A stretch of 64,000 bases of DNA, from the NCBI GenBank assembly GCA_030248195.1, contig JASAND010030868.1, positions 36,368 to 100,367 on the forward strand. Reading direction: 5' to 3'. The position numbers and the translations under genes were made by a program. The stretch is from Trissonchulus latispiculum (Eukaryota; Nematoda; Enoplea; Enoplida; Ironidae). The notes under the pieces are model-generated. The model searched no databases. It was not told where the DNA came from and worked only from the letters and a program-made list of their open reading frames with translations. Each line of letters opens with the position of its first letter. Within the stretch, counting starts at the first letter, position 1. Shown piece by piece: positions 1 through 11,882 of this stretch.

Positions 1-126
1 GCAAAGAATTCGGTTAGTGGCCCGCAGCCATTTATTCCCCAGCCCACCAAAATTTTGCCTCTTACACATGTATATTATGGATCTGTGAAAGGTTGAAAAC
101 AGGATCTGAAAGATGTGAAGAAAAGT

Positions 127-200
127 GTCCAGGGCGGGGATCGAAAAACCGAGCTTTGGATCTACAGCCGAGAGCTCTACCACTGAGCCACACCCCCGGA
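127..200 (-). repeat. tRNA-like repeat, copy 1
   Basis: On the minus strand this has tRNA form: an acceptor-like TCCGGGG pairing with CCCTGGA, an A box (TGGCTCAGTGGTAGAGC) and a B-box-like region. The B box is damaged (TTTTTCGATCC) and the anticodon loop reads CTGTAGATC. It lies inside a longer repeated unit with GAAAGGTTGAAA-type sequence on both sides. I read it as a tRNA-derived SINE or tRNA-carrying repeat, not a working tRNA gene. Confidence 0.6.
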
Positions 201-620
201 CGTTGAGACTAGCTTGTTGCGCTGATTTCAACCTTTCTGGGTTACTGATATTTAACACACTCCCCATGCTAATTGAAATTCGGCCTCGAATTTCCAGGAA
301 TTGCAGGTTGGGTCCTCAAATCCAAGTACCATGTGGTATAAGGGCGGCTGGTACTACCACCTCAAGGGGGGCGCCACTTTGGTCGAAAATTCTACCCTCA
401 CCGATATGGCTCAAACTGTGACCATTGAGAATCCCTAGGGCCCCGCACAATCCTTTGAAATTTGGGATGATTTCCTCCAGGAATAAAAAAGTTACAGCTA
501 TTCAAAATTTCCAATTCCTATTGAAAATAGCCTAGAATCGGAAATTTAGATTTTTCGCTTCTGACAACCATAACTATGTGAAAGGCTGAAATCAGGATCT
601 CAAAGATGTGAAGAAAAGTG

Positions 621-694
621 TCCAGGGCGGGGATCGAACCGCCGAGCTTTGGTTTAAGAAGTAGAACGCTCTACCACTGCGCCACATCCCCGGA
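621..694 (-). repeat. tRNA-like repeat, copy 2
   Basis: Second copy of the same unit, about 495 bases from copy 1. It has an intact B box (GGTTCGATCC) and an A box (TGGCGCAGTGGTAGAGC). The anticodon region (CTTCTTAAAC) differs completely from the other copies. The downstream flank (positions 720-825) repeats the flank of copy 1 (230-330) almost base for base, so the unit was duplicated together with about 300 bases of flank. The T stem has a C-C mismatch. Confidence 0.6.
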
Positions 695-1108
695 CGTTGA
701 GAGTAGGTTATTACGCTGATTTCAACCTTTCTGGGTTGCTGATATTTAACATACTCCCCTTGCTAATTGAAATTCGGCCTCGAATTTCCAGGAATTGCAG
801 GTCGGGTCCTCAAATCAAAGCACAATCTTGGTCTAAGGGCGGCTCCCCGGCTGCCTCCTAACCAGAGGCCATATTATACTTCTCTCTTCTACAGAGCCGG
901 GAGCCAAATCAAAGAGCCATATAACTATATCAACTATAACCCTTAGCACCATGAGGACCACCATAACCAAACCAACTATCTCAAGGACCTGCAATTCCAC
1001 CATTCCCAGGCATCACAAACGACTTCATCTCCTCAGAGCGGTACGACACGCCACGGTCGCCAAATGTGAAAGGCTGAAATCAGGATCTGAAAGATGTGAA
1101 GAAAAGTG

Positions 1109-1181
1109 TCCAGGGCGGGGATCGAACCACCGAGCTTTGGATCTTCAGTCGAGAGCTCTACCATTGAGCCACACCCCCGGA
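1109..1181 (-). repeat. tRNA-like repeat, copy 3 (Phe-like anticodon loop)
   Basis: Third copy and the most tRNA-like. It has a TCCGGGG/CCCTGGA acceptor stem with one G-T pair, A box TGGCTCAATGGTAGAGC, anticodon loop CTGAAGATC (GAA, Phe-like) and B box GGTTCGATCC. The T stem has one mismatch. It is flanked by GTGAAAGGCTGAAATCAG on one side and the inverted form (CTGATTTCAACCTTTC) on the other, so the whole unit can fold back. It is most likely a repeat head. A degenerate tRNA-Phe gene is the alternative. Confidence 0.55.
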
Positions 1182-1466
1182 CGTTGAGACTAGTTTGTTG
1201 CTCTGATTTCAACCTTTCTGGGTTACTGAAATTTAACAGATCAGTTGTATTATATGGATCAGTTATGCTGAAATAGTTACGGAATATAGAGCAAGTCCGG
1301 TCTATTCAAAATTGCTCTCGGCCATGTCGGAGCGAGACTACTGAATATTACTGTGTCATTCATTCACATTTCACATGTCACATTCATGACTGAGACTGAT
1401 TTTGTCGGAGCGTAAATTCGTGACTTTAAATCCAGAAAACAGAATAACGGAAATCGGACACGGCCA

Positions 1467-2316
1467 GGGGCCCGTTGCATAAAAATGATAGGTTATAAGT
1501 TCATAAGTTAATAAGTTCATAAGCTAATATGTCATATACAATAAGTAAAGGTGTTGCATAAAATTTTATTGTAATAAGCGATTATTTCATAAGTAATTCT
1601 GAATTATAATAAGCGAAAAGTCATAATTTCATCTGCTAAAAGTCATAAGTACAACTGAAATATATAGCTGGCTACTTATTGCATGTTTCAGTTCTACGAA
1701 GAGCAATACAATTAGTTTAGGAGCAGTTAAATGAAGTTTAGCAAACAAAAACTTTATTATTGAGAATTGAGGTAAAATGTTATTGTGTAAATTGTAAACT
1801 CAAACTCACGAACCATATGCTTTTTCGGTTCAGCAATTTTTCGAACATCGTTCATGTAGTAACGGTAAGTGGAATTTGTTTCTTTGCTATTGCATCATCG
1901 TATGATTTCGGTCTTGGCACTTTTTTATATAGAACTTCACTCTTCTAATAAAGCCCAAAAACTGTAAATCTTTAAAGGAGAGTACTTTGAGCATTTCTAC
2001 CAGTATTGTAACCGTTCGGAAAAGCCTAAGTTTACCGTTTTCTGTACATTTGTTGCTATAAAATTGATACAATAAAACTTGAAATTTTATTGCAAATTCG
2101 CTTATTTTAATAAGCGACTTTTCATAAGTTAATAGTTATTGCCAAATTTTATGCAACGCTCGCTTATGAAATTTACTTATTTTAATTCCAAAACAACTTA
2201 TTTTAATAAGTCGCTTATGACTTATTTGGTTATGACTTTTATGCAACGCAAATTCGCTTATTGTATATGACTTATTGGACTTATTAACTTATTGTAATTT
2301 TTATACAACGGACCCC
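1467..2316. mobile_element. Inverted-repeat DNA element (GGGGCCCGTTGCAT termini)
   Basis: Begins GGGGCCCGTTGCATAAAAAT and ends with the inverted form ATTTTTATACAACGGACCCC. The arms continue with many imperfect AATAAGT/ACTTATT motifs, so the ends can pair over a long stretch. There is no transposase ORF. It is a non-autonomous element of about 850 bases. I could not make out a confident target-site duplication, so no superfamily is assigned. Confidence 0.75.
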
Positions 2317-2815
2317 AGCTCATAGTTGCTGCAATATTAGTCAGAATGGCATTGCTGAGGTTTAATTGTCTCGGCAGCACTATGCACAAACGTAGTCTCA
2401 GATAAGTCTGCAATAATCCGGGAGAATTCCAGTACCGACACCACGAGATTTGCGCGGGATTTACCTTAATTTTTACCTTTGTTCTGAGTTTTTACGCTGG
2501 ATAACTAATCAATCTACTTTACTTGATAATATTTTGCTTGTTTACTCAATTATGAAAGGTCATTGGTAAGTAATGTGACTACAGCTTTAGTACTGATGTT
2601 TAAGCTCGGCTTATGCTTTGTCCTTTTAACCGACTGTCCGTTTAGGCGTTTGTGTGCTTGGGAATTTTGAGACAGACATAATGAAATTGTCCGGTTGGCC
2701 GCAGGAGGTGCCCACTTGTCCGTAATAAATTTAAGCAGTGTTGAACATATTCTTACCGACAAACGAACAAATGCACAAAAGGACTAGTTTTATTCCTGCT
2801 TTATATTGGTAAATA

Positions 2816-3513
2816 TCAGTAATTCTCACCTTCTGGTTCGCTGGTGACAGAAATATGCATTCGTGATATTGCTGAGGCGGCTTCTCCGATAATTTTCAAG
2901 GTAAGGCCATCACTCAACAGCTTGCATATGACGTCTTCAAGCGCATCGACTGTGAATGCTGCGTCTTTATCCGCATTATCGCTTACTAACTTCAGCATCG
3001 TTTGTTTCATATTGATGATCTCGGTCAACATCAATATTATAGAGTGTGTTGACTGCAGTGCTTTCATCCCCGCTATGACATTTCTGACTTCATCAACAGT
3101 GTACTGTCTGGCTGTTGGTTGAGCGTTTTTAGCTTCCATGACGATAGTAGCAATTGATATGCCAAGGCTGACTAATCCTAAAACTCCTGCGGCTATTGGA
3201 TTTCCTGCTGCCATTCCAATAGCCACAAAAGCCACAGTTGTACCCAACGTAATGGCTGTCTTTTCGAGTATTCCCTGTACCTGTTTTCCAACATTTTTAC
3301 CTTCCGCTTTTTTTAAAGAGACTGCAACCTTGGCAAATGCAAGGCCGGCTTCACGCGACAATGATTTCGACATTTTAAGACTTGAAGTCAAATTTAAGAG
3401 TCTTGATATGGCAACTTTTTTCCTATTCTCATCAATGGCATCACTTTTCGTAATTACGCTTTTTAATTGTTCCCATTCAAAGGCGGCATAGTAATTAGGC
3501 TTTTTACGAGCCC
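2816..3513 (-). CDS. Secreted helical protein with hydrophobic hairpin, main exon
   Basis: Open from a phase-1 acceptor (TTCTGTTTAG before 3513) to a stop at 2816, with AATAAA 22 bases further on (2789-2794). The 231-residue exon is mostly predicted helix. A Lys-rich amphipathic N-terminal half is followed by a long non-polar stretch with a central GNP turn, roughly residues 85-128 of the exon, which could form a membrane hairpin. The C-terminal half is again helical, with one Cys. No known family is recognised. Helical pore-forming proteins and apolipoprotein-L-like proteins share the helix/hydrophobic-hairpin layout, but that is only a resemblance of shape. The signal-peptide exon at 5869-5977 ends in the matching phase, which would give 268 residues in total. 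A GTGAGA donor at 2829 could splice out the last codons instead of using this stop. Confidence 0.72.
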
Positions 3514-4438
3514 CTAAACAGAAAATTGTATTTTGGCAACACTGTAGCAAATCGGTCAATAAAAGTGTTGACTTATTTGCATAAAGTGCAAAACTTTTGT
3601 TGTAACTTGAATCAAAGCAACAAAAATGCTACAATCACATGCATGCAATTGAATTGCACGTTATAGCGTGCAATTATGCTGCAACTGCGCGATCTACTCG
3701 GTATTCTTTGCTGCTCCCATATCGGAATATGCAGCGAGGCTGCTGTTAGCCACAGACCTGACTGCACCGATCAGCAATTCTTTCCATTGTATAGTTTCCG
3801 CAGACATGAATGTGCAAATTATGTTGAACTGCATATAAACTACTGAAAAGTATGTCAGTCTTTAGGCATAACATGCATAAGTTGAAAATGATTCAAGATT
3901 TTCGAGCTCTGTTTAGAAGTGAATTGTAGCACTGCTTGCTGGAGGAGAAGCAAACTTCGTTCGCAAACAAATTTCTGAGGGCAAAGCTGGCAGTGCAAAA
4001 ACTTAGTAATTAACTGAGTAATTAAATAGAGTTGCTTTCTAACTGTGGTTGCTAATTGCTTTCTCTAAAGCTTTTGGGTATATATTTCTGCCTGAAAAAT
4101 GTCTAAACTCGGAATTTCTAGGAGTTTTGTGTTCCCACGTGAAGTCTTTCATATGTTCAATGTTTGGCAGGCAACAAATACATAGCAGTTTGTCTCCCTT
4201 GATGGGTCGGCAATTGATTGATCCAAGCTGACGATGTTTAAATTGAAAAATTAGTGTGAAATTTAGTAGGGAATTTAAACGGCGAATTTGAAATAGCTCG
4301 TTCACCAACTGCCTGACTAAGTTCTATGGTTCAGATTTAAGCTCCACCAAAACAGCTCATTTTTATTATTTAATTATCGATATACACGAAGATATAAAAT
4401 TAAGTTTAGTTTAAGTTAAAGTAAGGTGGTCAGGTAGT

Positions 4439-4806
4439 GCCGTGATGGCCGAGTAGTTAAGGCGTTCGACTTTGGATCCGATAGTCCGAGGTTCGAATCC
4501 CCGCTGCCACAAGGCTTTCACAAATCCCCTTGAGCAAGGGACTAAGCACATATCGGTTCTCCGTGGGCTCTAGCCAACCCAGCTATCCATCCTTAATTGG
4601 TCGGTAAATGGGTACCACGAACGTGGGAAGGTAACAGGAGACTGTGTAGGGCATCTGCCTTGAGGAGCTGGCCCCTTCTCCACGGTTGCAGTCATCATTC
4701 GAGGTGGCGCTCCTGGCTCAAGGGCAATGAAACCGGGGATGAGCACCGTGCCCCCCATACCCTGTAAGGGTGGGAGACTTCTCCAGGGGTAACCTTTACC
4801 TTTACC
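4439..4806 (+). mobile_element. tRNA-derived SINE (Ser-like head, TTACCTTT tail)
   Basis: The head carries a pol III A box (TGGCCGAGTAGTTAAGGCG) and B box (GGTTCGAATCC), resembling tRNA-Ser. The body of about 290 bases is followed by a tail of repeated TTACCTT. A second full copy lies at 63095-63464 in the opposite orientation and a decayed fragment at 13230-13290. ORFs read from the body are not genes. Confidence 0.88.
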
Positions 4807-5162
4807 TAAGGTGGTCATTCCTTTTGGAGTCATCAAATTGGAACCATTATTTTTCATTCATTGTTTGAAGTTAAGAAGCCATTTCTACATTAAAGTATAG
4901 CTCAACAGTTTCTCAATTTAATGAATACAATAAAACTAAATTTGGTTTTCCAAAACTTTTGACTACATTTTAGAAGGAGTGTTATATTCTAGATGCATTC
5001 CATTGCAGGTTCAAACAACTTCTTCGTTCGCAATCGGTTATATCATTCAATACATCTATCAGATATCTCGGAATATTATTAGTTATTATGAAACGCTTTT
5101 CGTTATAGAGAAATTAGCTAAAATGTATGAACAACCTGGATTTTGCACTGTTCTAGAGGTTA
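4807..5162. mobile_element. Truncated copy of the TTAA/GGTGGTGATTCC element
   Basis: Starts TAAGGTGGTCATTCCTTTTG and follows the left half of the element at 22239-23046, including GTTAAGAAGCCAT, a piece around TTATTATGAAACGC, and AAAATGTATG followed by CAACCTGGATTTTGC. It then stops. The right terminus is missing, and the next element starts about 12 bases later. It directly abuts the SINE tail. Confidence 0.7.
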
Positions 5163-5174
5163 GAAGTTGTAAAG

Positions 5175-5513
5175 GCCGGTTCACATTAGGCAATCTGCAG
5201 GCAATATAGTTGCCGGCAATTTAGGAGCAATGACAATATTGCCAGCAATGCACCTGTTCACACTACATCACCAGGATTGCCGGCAATATAGCGGGAAATT
5301 TAAAATTATAGTCTAGTGGCAATCTGTACTCGCCTATATTTACATGTTTAATTGCCTCAAAGCTTGCTCGCTGTCCTAACAGAAATTGCTGATTGACAGC
5401 AATATTGCTGGCAATTTTTACACTGTTCACACTAGCAATAAATAGGCAATCTGTTGGCAATCATATTGCTGGCAATCATATTGCCGGCAATTATTGCCTA
5501 GTGTGAACCGGGC
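5175..5513. mobile_element. Small inverted-repeat element (GCCGGTTCACA termini)
   Basis: About 340 bases. The left end GGCCGGTTCACATTAGGCAAT mirrors the right end ATTGCCTAGTGTGAACCGGGC. The interior is packed with ATTGCCGGCAAT and GGCAAT motifs. No ORF. The sequences just outside (TGTAAAG / CTTAACA) hint at a TTAA-like target but do not match cleanly. Confidence 0.82.
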
Positions 5514-5868
5514 TTAACAGCATTTACACTAACTTCGAGACAAATTTAGTTAGTTTATGCTCTTGGGAAGAGCAAAAATTTTCGTCCAAGATACAAACCC
5601 AATCTAAATGTTTTGTGGTAATCCTTTCCCCAGGATGCGATTCTATAATCACACGTTAACCATACACCGAGCGGTAACGCGTAAAATACTGATTTGACTA
5701 GAACCCGCCTTTTGCTCGGAGATGATCCAGATGTTCTGAATATAAACTATTTAAATTTGAGGAAAAAGGCTTCAAGTAGAATTATTTCAGTTTTAGTAAA
5801 GATTTTAATGCCATCATTAGGTGCATTTTATTTCCGTTTCCAACCTTTTACGTCTTTATAAATCATAC

Positions 5869-5977
5869 CTTTAGGAACGTCATCAGCGGCATCACACTTG
5901 AAAGGGCGCTGCTTGGAAGCCGTGCAGCTAACAGACCAAGCCAACATCATTATTAGCGCTAGCATTGCCAAAAACAT
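5869..5977 (-). CDS. Signal-peptide exon, probably first exon of the hairpin protein
   Basis: ATG at 5977 opens 36 codons. A Met/Leu/Ala-rich core (MFLAMLALIMMLAWSVSC) is followed by a polar piece containing one Cys and DDVPK. The exon ends one base into a codon at a good donor (G|GTATGA). This is a typical secretory leader exon with a phase-1 donor. The nearest minus-strand phase-1 acceptor I found with a long open frame is at 3513, so I assign it to that exon across a 2.4-kb intron. An unseen small exon in between cannot be excluded. The intron holds a SINE and two DNA-element copies. Confidence 0.62.
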
Positions 5978-6138
5978 GACTACTGATTCTATGTAACTTA
6001 CTAAGCGCTGGATTAGATATCTTCACAGTAAAGATAAGTCACCTTCTTGCATTTCTTGCAAATTGTCACCACAGAAAACTGACTTACTGCAATCCTATTG
6101 TATTTTAGTTTCTGACTAGTTAAGCTAGCATGGTGTAT

Positions 6139-7225
6139 GTACCAGTGATGGAACCGGGTCACTTGGGCTTGACCCGGTGACCCGGTTTTCCAGAAGATTT
6201 CCAAAAGTTGCAAAAACTTTCTATTTTGCCAAAGAACGCTAAATTTTTGTCTTCCATGTTCCGTAACCACTTTGAAAAGAATAACTATTACATATGTTTG
6301 CTCTAGGTTTTCTTGAAATGCGTTTAATAGTATAGTTGTAGCATTTTGAAAAATTTATGCAGAAATTAGTTGCAAAACCAATGATTTATCCTTCTGCGAA
6401 ATTTTGCAGGGTCTAATATGAGCATACATTAACACGGGGTCCGATTCTGGGGGGGGGGTCTACCCCGACCTCGACGAAGGGTCTACCCCTGGAAAATTCC
6501 AAAAGTTTAGGGGGATCTGCCCCGAAATTAGCAAAAATTGTAAATTTTTAACGTATTTGATCAAAAATTAGTACAAAATGACAATTTTCAACGATTTTTA
6601 AGAAATTTTTTTAAAAATCGCTAAAATTTGCTAAAAAATTACCTACTTTTGGTAAAAATCGCTGAGGGGTCTACCCTTTTTTCCTTTCTGGACGAGAGGT
6701 TCTGTTCTTTTTTCCTTTTCGCTGAGGGGGTCTGCCTGTTTTTTGTCGGTCTGGGGGGGGTCTGCACCCCCCCCCATTCCCCCCACGTTATCCTACGCAT
6801 ATGCGAACTTGTCTAAATACAAGGAATACTTTAAAAAATTTTTCATTGCGTAGTGACTTAAATTAAATTAAATTGTTCATTTACCTTCAACATTTGCCTT
6901 GGTTGCGAAATTAACCATATTGTACTAAATAGAGTTATGCAAATCATGGAAATTTTAAGCTAAAACTAAAAAGCTAAACAATAATTTGAGACTGACAGAT
7001 TCAAATAACCTCAAGCTGCGAAAGTGCTCAAGACTAAAATATAGAAAAAAGCAAATAAATATTGTACATCGAACGAAAATGCAAACTAAAATTGTAGTTT
7101 TTTAGGCCGAAAGTTTATAAAATTTGAGGTAAATTCAGAAAACTGGGTCAAGACCGGGTCGAAGCTGTTGACCCGGTGACACGGTGACCCGGTGACCCGG
7201 TCCAAAAAGTGACCCGAACTGGTAC
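6139..7225. mobile_element. Inverted-repeat element with repeated GACCCGGT motifs
   Basis: Termini GTACCAGT and ACTGGTAC enclose about 1.09 kb. Both ends carry direct and inverted copies of GGGTCAC/GTGACCC, with a run of TGACCCGGTGACCCGGT near the right end (7170-7205). The centre has long G and C runs (6451-6480, 6750-6785). No transposase is visible. Repeated subterminal motifs are typical transposase-binding arrangements. Confidence 0.65.
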
Positions 7226-9081
7226 AATGTACATGCGGTGCAGCTGTTAATTTAGCCTTAATTGAGCAGTGTGTTCGAGCTATTAAGGGTGCAGCTAATT
7301 ATCACTTTTTTGCCGATTTTCGACCATCTCCGATTTTGCTCATTTTCACATATTTTATAGTCCTCATGGGTCCGCGAAACAAGACAAGAGCGTTTTGCGA
7401 AATATTGCTTCTATCGTTCTGTACAGGCCCTCAAAGGTGACCCCGACATGTGTTGAACATAGGAAAATGAAAAAGTTACTCTAAAAAGTTTGTGGCAGAA
7501 AAATTTTTAGCTGTATAAGAGCCAGAGCTCTGAAACATTTTCAGAACCATTAAGGACATATTGTAGAGTGCAGCTATCTCCTCTGAAGCGATTCTGTTGA
7601 GTATTGGATTTTTGGCGAATTTTTAAAGTCAGCATTTTGGAAAATCGGGTTTTTGGACCATGAAAAACAGGACCAACGGCACTCTTTTGCTTGTCCTGAA
7701 CGATTAGCAAAAGCTACAGAAACGGCCAATAGATAGCTAGACTCTACGCATAAAACCACGTCTTATGAAAGTACTCGCATGTTTCTATCATCTACAGTAA
7801 GCTCAAAAAACTTGCCACAAAAACAACAAATTTTGCTAAAAATTGCCATTTTTCATAATTTTCACATTCTTCTGACAATTTCTCACACATTATGTGGTAA
7901 AAAAATCACCAAACTTGGCACATTGATAATATATCCATGTCTGTCAGCAAATAATGTGGTCAAAACAAATCAGTCAATATTCAACGTGTCTGCTGTGGCG
8001 CAACTTTAATCTTACTTAAACTTAAACTTAAACTTAAACTTAAACTTAAACTTAAACTTAAACTTAAACTTTAATCGTTTAAAATTTTTTCCAAATATAG
8101 ACAAATTGGGTATCAATCGATAGCAAATGGAACGAGGAGCAACTTTTCTCATAGAACCATGGGTCTAAATGTTTTCTGTGCAAGATAAAACTAGTTAACG
8201 TTATACTGGGCAGTCATGCAAGGTTAGGTCAGTGCATCACTCAAGCATGCATTAACACTTTGCACCTTCGGGTGATGATCATCACATTGTGATGTCTAAT
8301 GCAGCAAACATCAACAACATTATAAACGCCTGGATAGCTGGCCTTGAGCCACGTCTGCACTTAAATATTACCTTAGTAAAGGCATTCATTTGGTGTATCG
8401 GTTAACCCTGTTTTCGGTCGCGTTTGGTCTCCACCTGACCTTGCAGGGCTCATCACCGGAATTTTCAAGCTTTCCGGATTTGATGAACCTGAATAACTCT
8501 GTCACAGTTTGATTTCGAACGCTAATATTCTAAGTGATTTTTGAGAACATATGGGGGCGTGTGAAAATGAGCGAAATCCGTGACTATCGATTTTTGACCA
8601 AAGTGACCCCCCCCCCTTAAGGGGGCTACCACAAGCTTGCCCAGGCTTCTTCCAGTTGGTATACGTTTTGGCACAGATATAGAGCACGGGTGTGATCAAG
8701 ATCTTAATCAAAAGATCTTAATCGCCCTCCAGCCATTGCCTTTATGTGCCCGACCCCGCCCCATTTTTCACTACTACCAAAATAATTAAATGTTTCTGCT
8801 GACGGTTAGGCCTTAGCTGCAAGGTTGCTATTTGCATGGTGGTTTGGCAAGTGTGTCCCCATCTGAAAAAACTCTAAATGGCTGATCTTCAAAGTTTAAG
8901 TTTAGCTAAAAATTGTAAATTTTTGGCTAACGAAAGGAAACTTTTAACTCTAGTGAAATCTATAAGGCATAAGCGCTTCCACAGACAAGGGGCCCAATGT
9001 AATTAACGCGCAAACCCAGATTAAGTCGCTAAGAAGCTATATCAACAGATGAAATTAACCTAGTGAGCGACTTAACGGGGC
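7226..9081. other. Intergenic; hexamer microsatellite and diverged repeats
   Basis: No gene seen. A (CTTAAA)n array of about nine units sits at 8010-8070. The stretch 7300-7500 resembles 33740-33960, sharing TTTTCACAT and TGTTRAACATAGGAAA patterns. The stretch 8620-8900 is related to 29995-30260, sharing GGGGGCTAC, TTTATGTGCCCGACC and CCCCATTTTT. Both pairs are old interspersed repeats. Confidence 0.6.
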
Positions 9082-10312
9082 TTAAGGTGGTGGTATCGTT
9101 TACCCCACTGGTGTATACTGAAAAATTTGTAATGGCAACCTATACGTTTGACCTCTTTAAAGCATTAAATAACCAACAACTTGCATATTCTCAAAAAATG
9201 TAGCTTTCATGGTTCGGTGGTAACTCACAAATTGGAAAAATTAAAATGAAATTTTGAACAAGGATTACTTTCGATTAAATTACGTTAGAAAGCTAAAATT
9301 TCGTAGGCAAAGACAGGAATGTCTTGCCGAGGGTCATTTTTCAACATTTTAGTTACTGTTTAGCATGTCGAAAGAAAACTACCAAAAACGCAAACTGACG
9401 CCATTTTTTTCAAAATTCAACAAGCGATATCTCAGTTGTTCTTGACTCAAACGAAAAACTAGGAAAAATGACCCTGCAATAGGTTTTGGCCAATTTGTAC
9501 GTCAAATTTGAAAACACAATATTACTCGAAATGTGAGAAAACCTTGTTTAAAAAATAAAATTGCTTCACTATTTAACGATCAACGTAATTGATGCTTAGC
9601 TAATTGCTTGCTTGCCATTACAAAAACGCAGCACTGACCAAAAAGGATTGATGATTCTGTTATTGTAAAATAGTGAAACAGACTGGTTGGGGGGGGGGGA
9701 AGAAAACGAATGGGGCGGAGTTATTTATTTCCATATATGTTTACGGACACTTTGGAAGTTGTGGGGGGACGAATAGCGTTATTTTATTTCTATGGCCCCT
9801 TAGTAATCTTACTCCCCCCCGCACTTCACGCGTAGACTATGTCTGAATATTGCTATTATGGGTTATTTTAATTTGCTAGTTATCCACAATCATTAAATAT
9901 GCCTGAATAAGTGACATTACACGAAAAATTCCATTTTCTTGTAAATTTCTATTTTCGGCGGAGCAGATACAGCTGCACGCTGTCCGCTCACCGAAAGTAG
10001 TCTGGTTCGAGCATAAAAAATTTAAAAATTTTGATTTTTAAATTTTTTCAGTTTCTAGTCTGGATTGTGTCCATTTATATTAATAATGGTAAAAAATTCG
10101 AAAACTACTAAAAAAGTGAAAAACTCGTTATCACCATTTTTCATCAGATATGGAATTTTGGTCAAAATAAAATTTTTTTCATACACGATTAAAAGTTCTA
10201 TCAGCATAATTGGGAACACTAGTAAGGTCATCAAGCGATATTTCAGGTCATTGGGATTATTTGCTATAAAGTTAGCCTTTAAAATACGGTAAACGATACC
10301 TACCTACCTTAA
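9082..10312. mobile_element. TTAA-flanked inverted-repeat element, GTTTACC subtype
   Basis: Left end TTAAGGTGGTGGTATCGTTT; right end GGTAAACGATACC, then CTACCTACCTTAA. The outer TTAA on both sides fits a TTAA target duplication, as known for piggyBac-type elements. Length 1.23 kb, with no transposase ORF. The terminal GGTGGT is shared with the elements at 22239, 25885 and 52981, so these form one broad family with subtypes. Confidence 0.72.
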
Positions 10313-11882
10313 AGTGGCTTGGACGTTGCTAACATCGGTCCCTGGTTAGCTTGGTGTGCATAAACGAGCCCATTGTAGGGCTACCGTTGGACAGCTTTCG
10401 GAGACAAACATTATAGTGCCTATAGTACATAAAATTAGTCTTCAATAATTAATATCAATGACTTTTGGCAAGTTTGGGTTTAGCTAAAGTTTTTGTGAAC
10501 TACTACAAGGCCCAATCTGCAAATTAAGAAATTTGTGCATAGTAGTGTGGAATATTAGCCAGAATTGATGATTTTAAGTCCAAGTGTTAAAGTAAGATTA
10601 CAGTAAAATTAAGTACTCTATGGTAATGGTACATTCAGATCATAGTAATAATTCTACAGTAAGGTCAAATTATTACATTCCTTTTGCAATATTACAAACA
10701 CGTTAGTTCATTTGCATTTCTAACTTGACACATAGTCAACCTTTTGAAATTGTGTAAAGTGCTGGCTTAGCCTATTTCTTTTCTCTATTTAAGCAAATGT
10801 TAATTGACAGTGGGGGCAGTTGAGTTGAGTTCGGCTGGGGTAGTCGTCGGGGCGTTTCGGTGTGATTAATTGGGGTCCAGGTTTGTGCATTAGTTCTGAG
10901 TCTGAATTTATGTTATTTTGATTTGGAATAACAGTGTTTAACTTTTTGAACAAATTGCCCACTCGTTTCCTGAATATTTGAATAACTTTTAAACTAGTTT
11001 AGGAGAAGTAATTTAGTTTCGCTTGAGCATCGCACACATTTGACTCGAACCTGCAAAATTCCAAAACGAAGTCCGGTCATTCATTTTTTGGAAATACAGC
11101 TCAAAGGTTCAAAACCTCACAATTGTGCAGGAGATTCCTAATTGCGCATGTTTATTTCATTAGCTTTAAAGTATAATATCAACATTCTAAGCATCCTGTG
11201 CGTTCTGGTTCTGGTTTTCATTACAGTTTCCTATAATTTGCTATTTTGTTCAAAAGCTGACAATAATCTGTAACACTCCAGGATCATATAAAGATCGATC
11301 AGTTTCTGAACCCGTTATGACTGGAAATGTTTCTTTCTTTGTTGCAGTTTCACTAGTTTCAACAGTGAACTATCAGCTGCCACGGCACAATACTCGGTTC
11401 GTTGTCTGAGGTTATTCTTTTCAAAAATTTCAAAGTTCTAAACAGTTTGCAAGGGAGCACCGGAGCCGGGGAGGGAGTCAAGATGGTGCACATTCTAGTT
11501 TACGTTAGGACGATCTCCAAGAAGAAGACCATTAAAAATTAAAATCCTATATCGTTCATAAAAATAGCAATCTCGGAAGGGTGGCAAAAGGTGTCAATAT
11601 TCGTGCCGATATTCGTAGAAGGTCGTGAACTAGTCAGCTGCAAAGGATGAGCTTGAATGCGTTAAATTCGACAAGTTTGTGCAGAAGAACAAAAGTCTGT
11701 ATCTGCAATTATGGGGTTCCTGGAGAGCTTTCGTCGGAACCCTTCTGGTGATTCACAACATAAGAACACAGAAATATCTTTGCCAAAGGTTCTGTTGCTC
11801 AAAATTATTCATATCTTATGATTATAAATTTAATTAATAGATTCATTAATTACTACTGAATTCTCTGTCATTATAGTATGCT
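10313..11882. other. Intergenic, no recognised feature
   Basis: AT-rich sequence between the TTAA element and the 3' end of the membrane-protein gene. I saw no ORF with coding character, no tRNA-like sequence and no clear inverted repeat. An untranslated or non-coding transcript could be missed. Confidence 0.4.

Noticed and set aside
127..1181. Functional tRNA gene cluster
   Set aside because: T-stem mismatches, variable anticodon loops and shared repeated flanks point to a repeat family.
3138..3491. 117-codon plus-strand ORF
   Set aside because: Antisense shadow of the hairpin-protein exon, which has splice and poly(A) signals on the minus strand.
4570..4857. 95-codon ORF, with a similar one at 63152-63334
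   Set aside because: Both are frames in copies of the same SINE, in opposite orientation relative to the window.
8010..8070. Internal telomere-like array
   Set aside because: The TTAAAC hexamer differs from TTAGGG and related animal telomere units; treated as a microsatellite.
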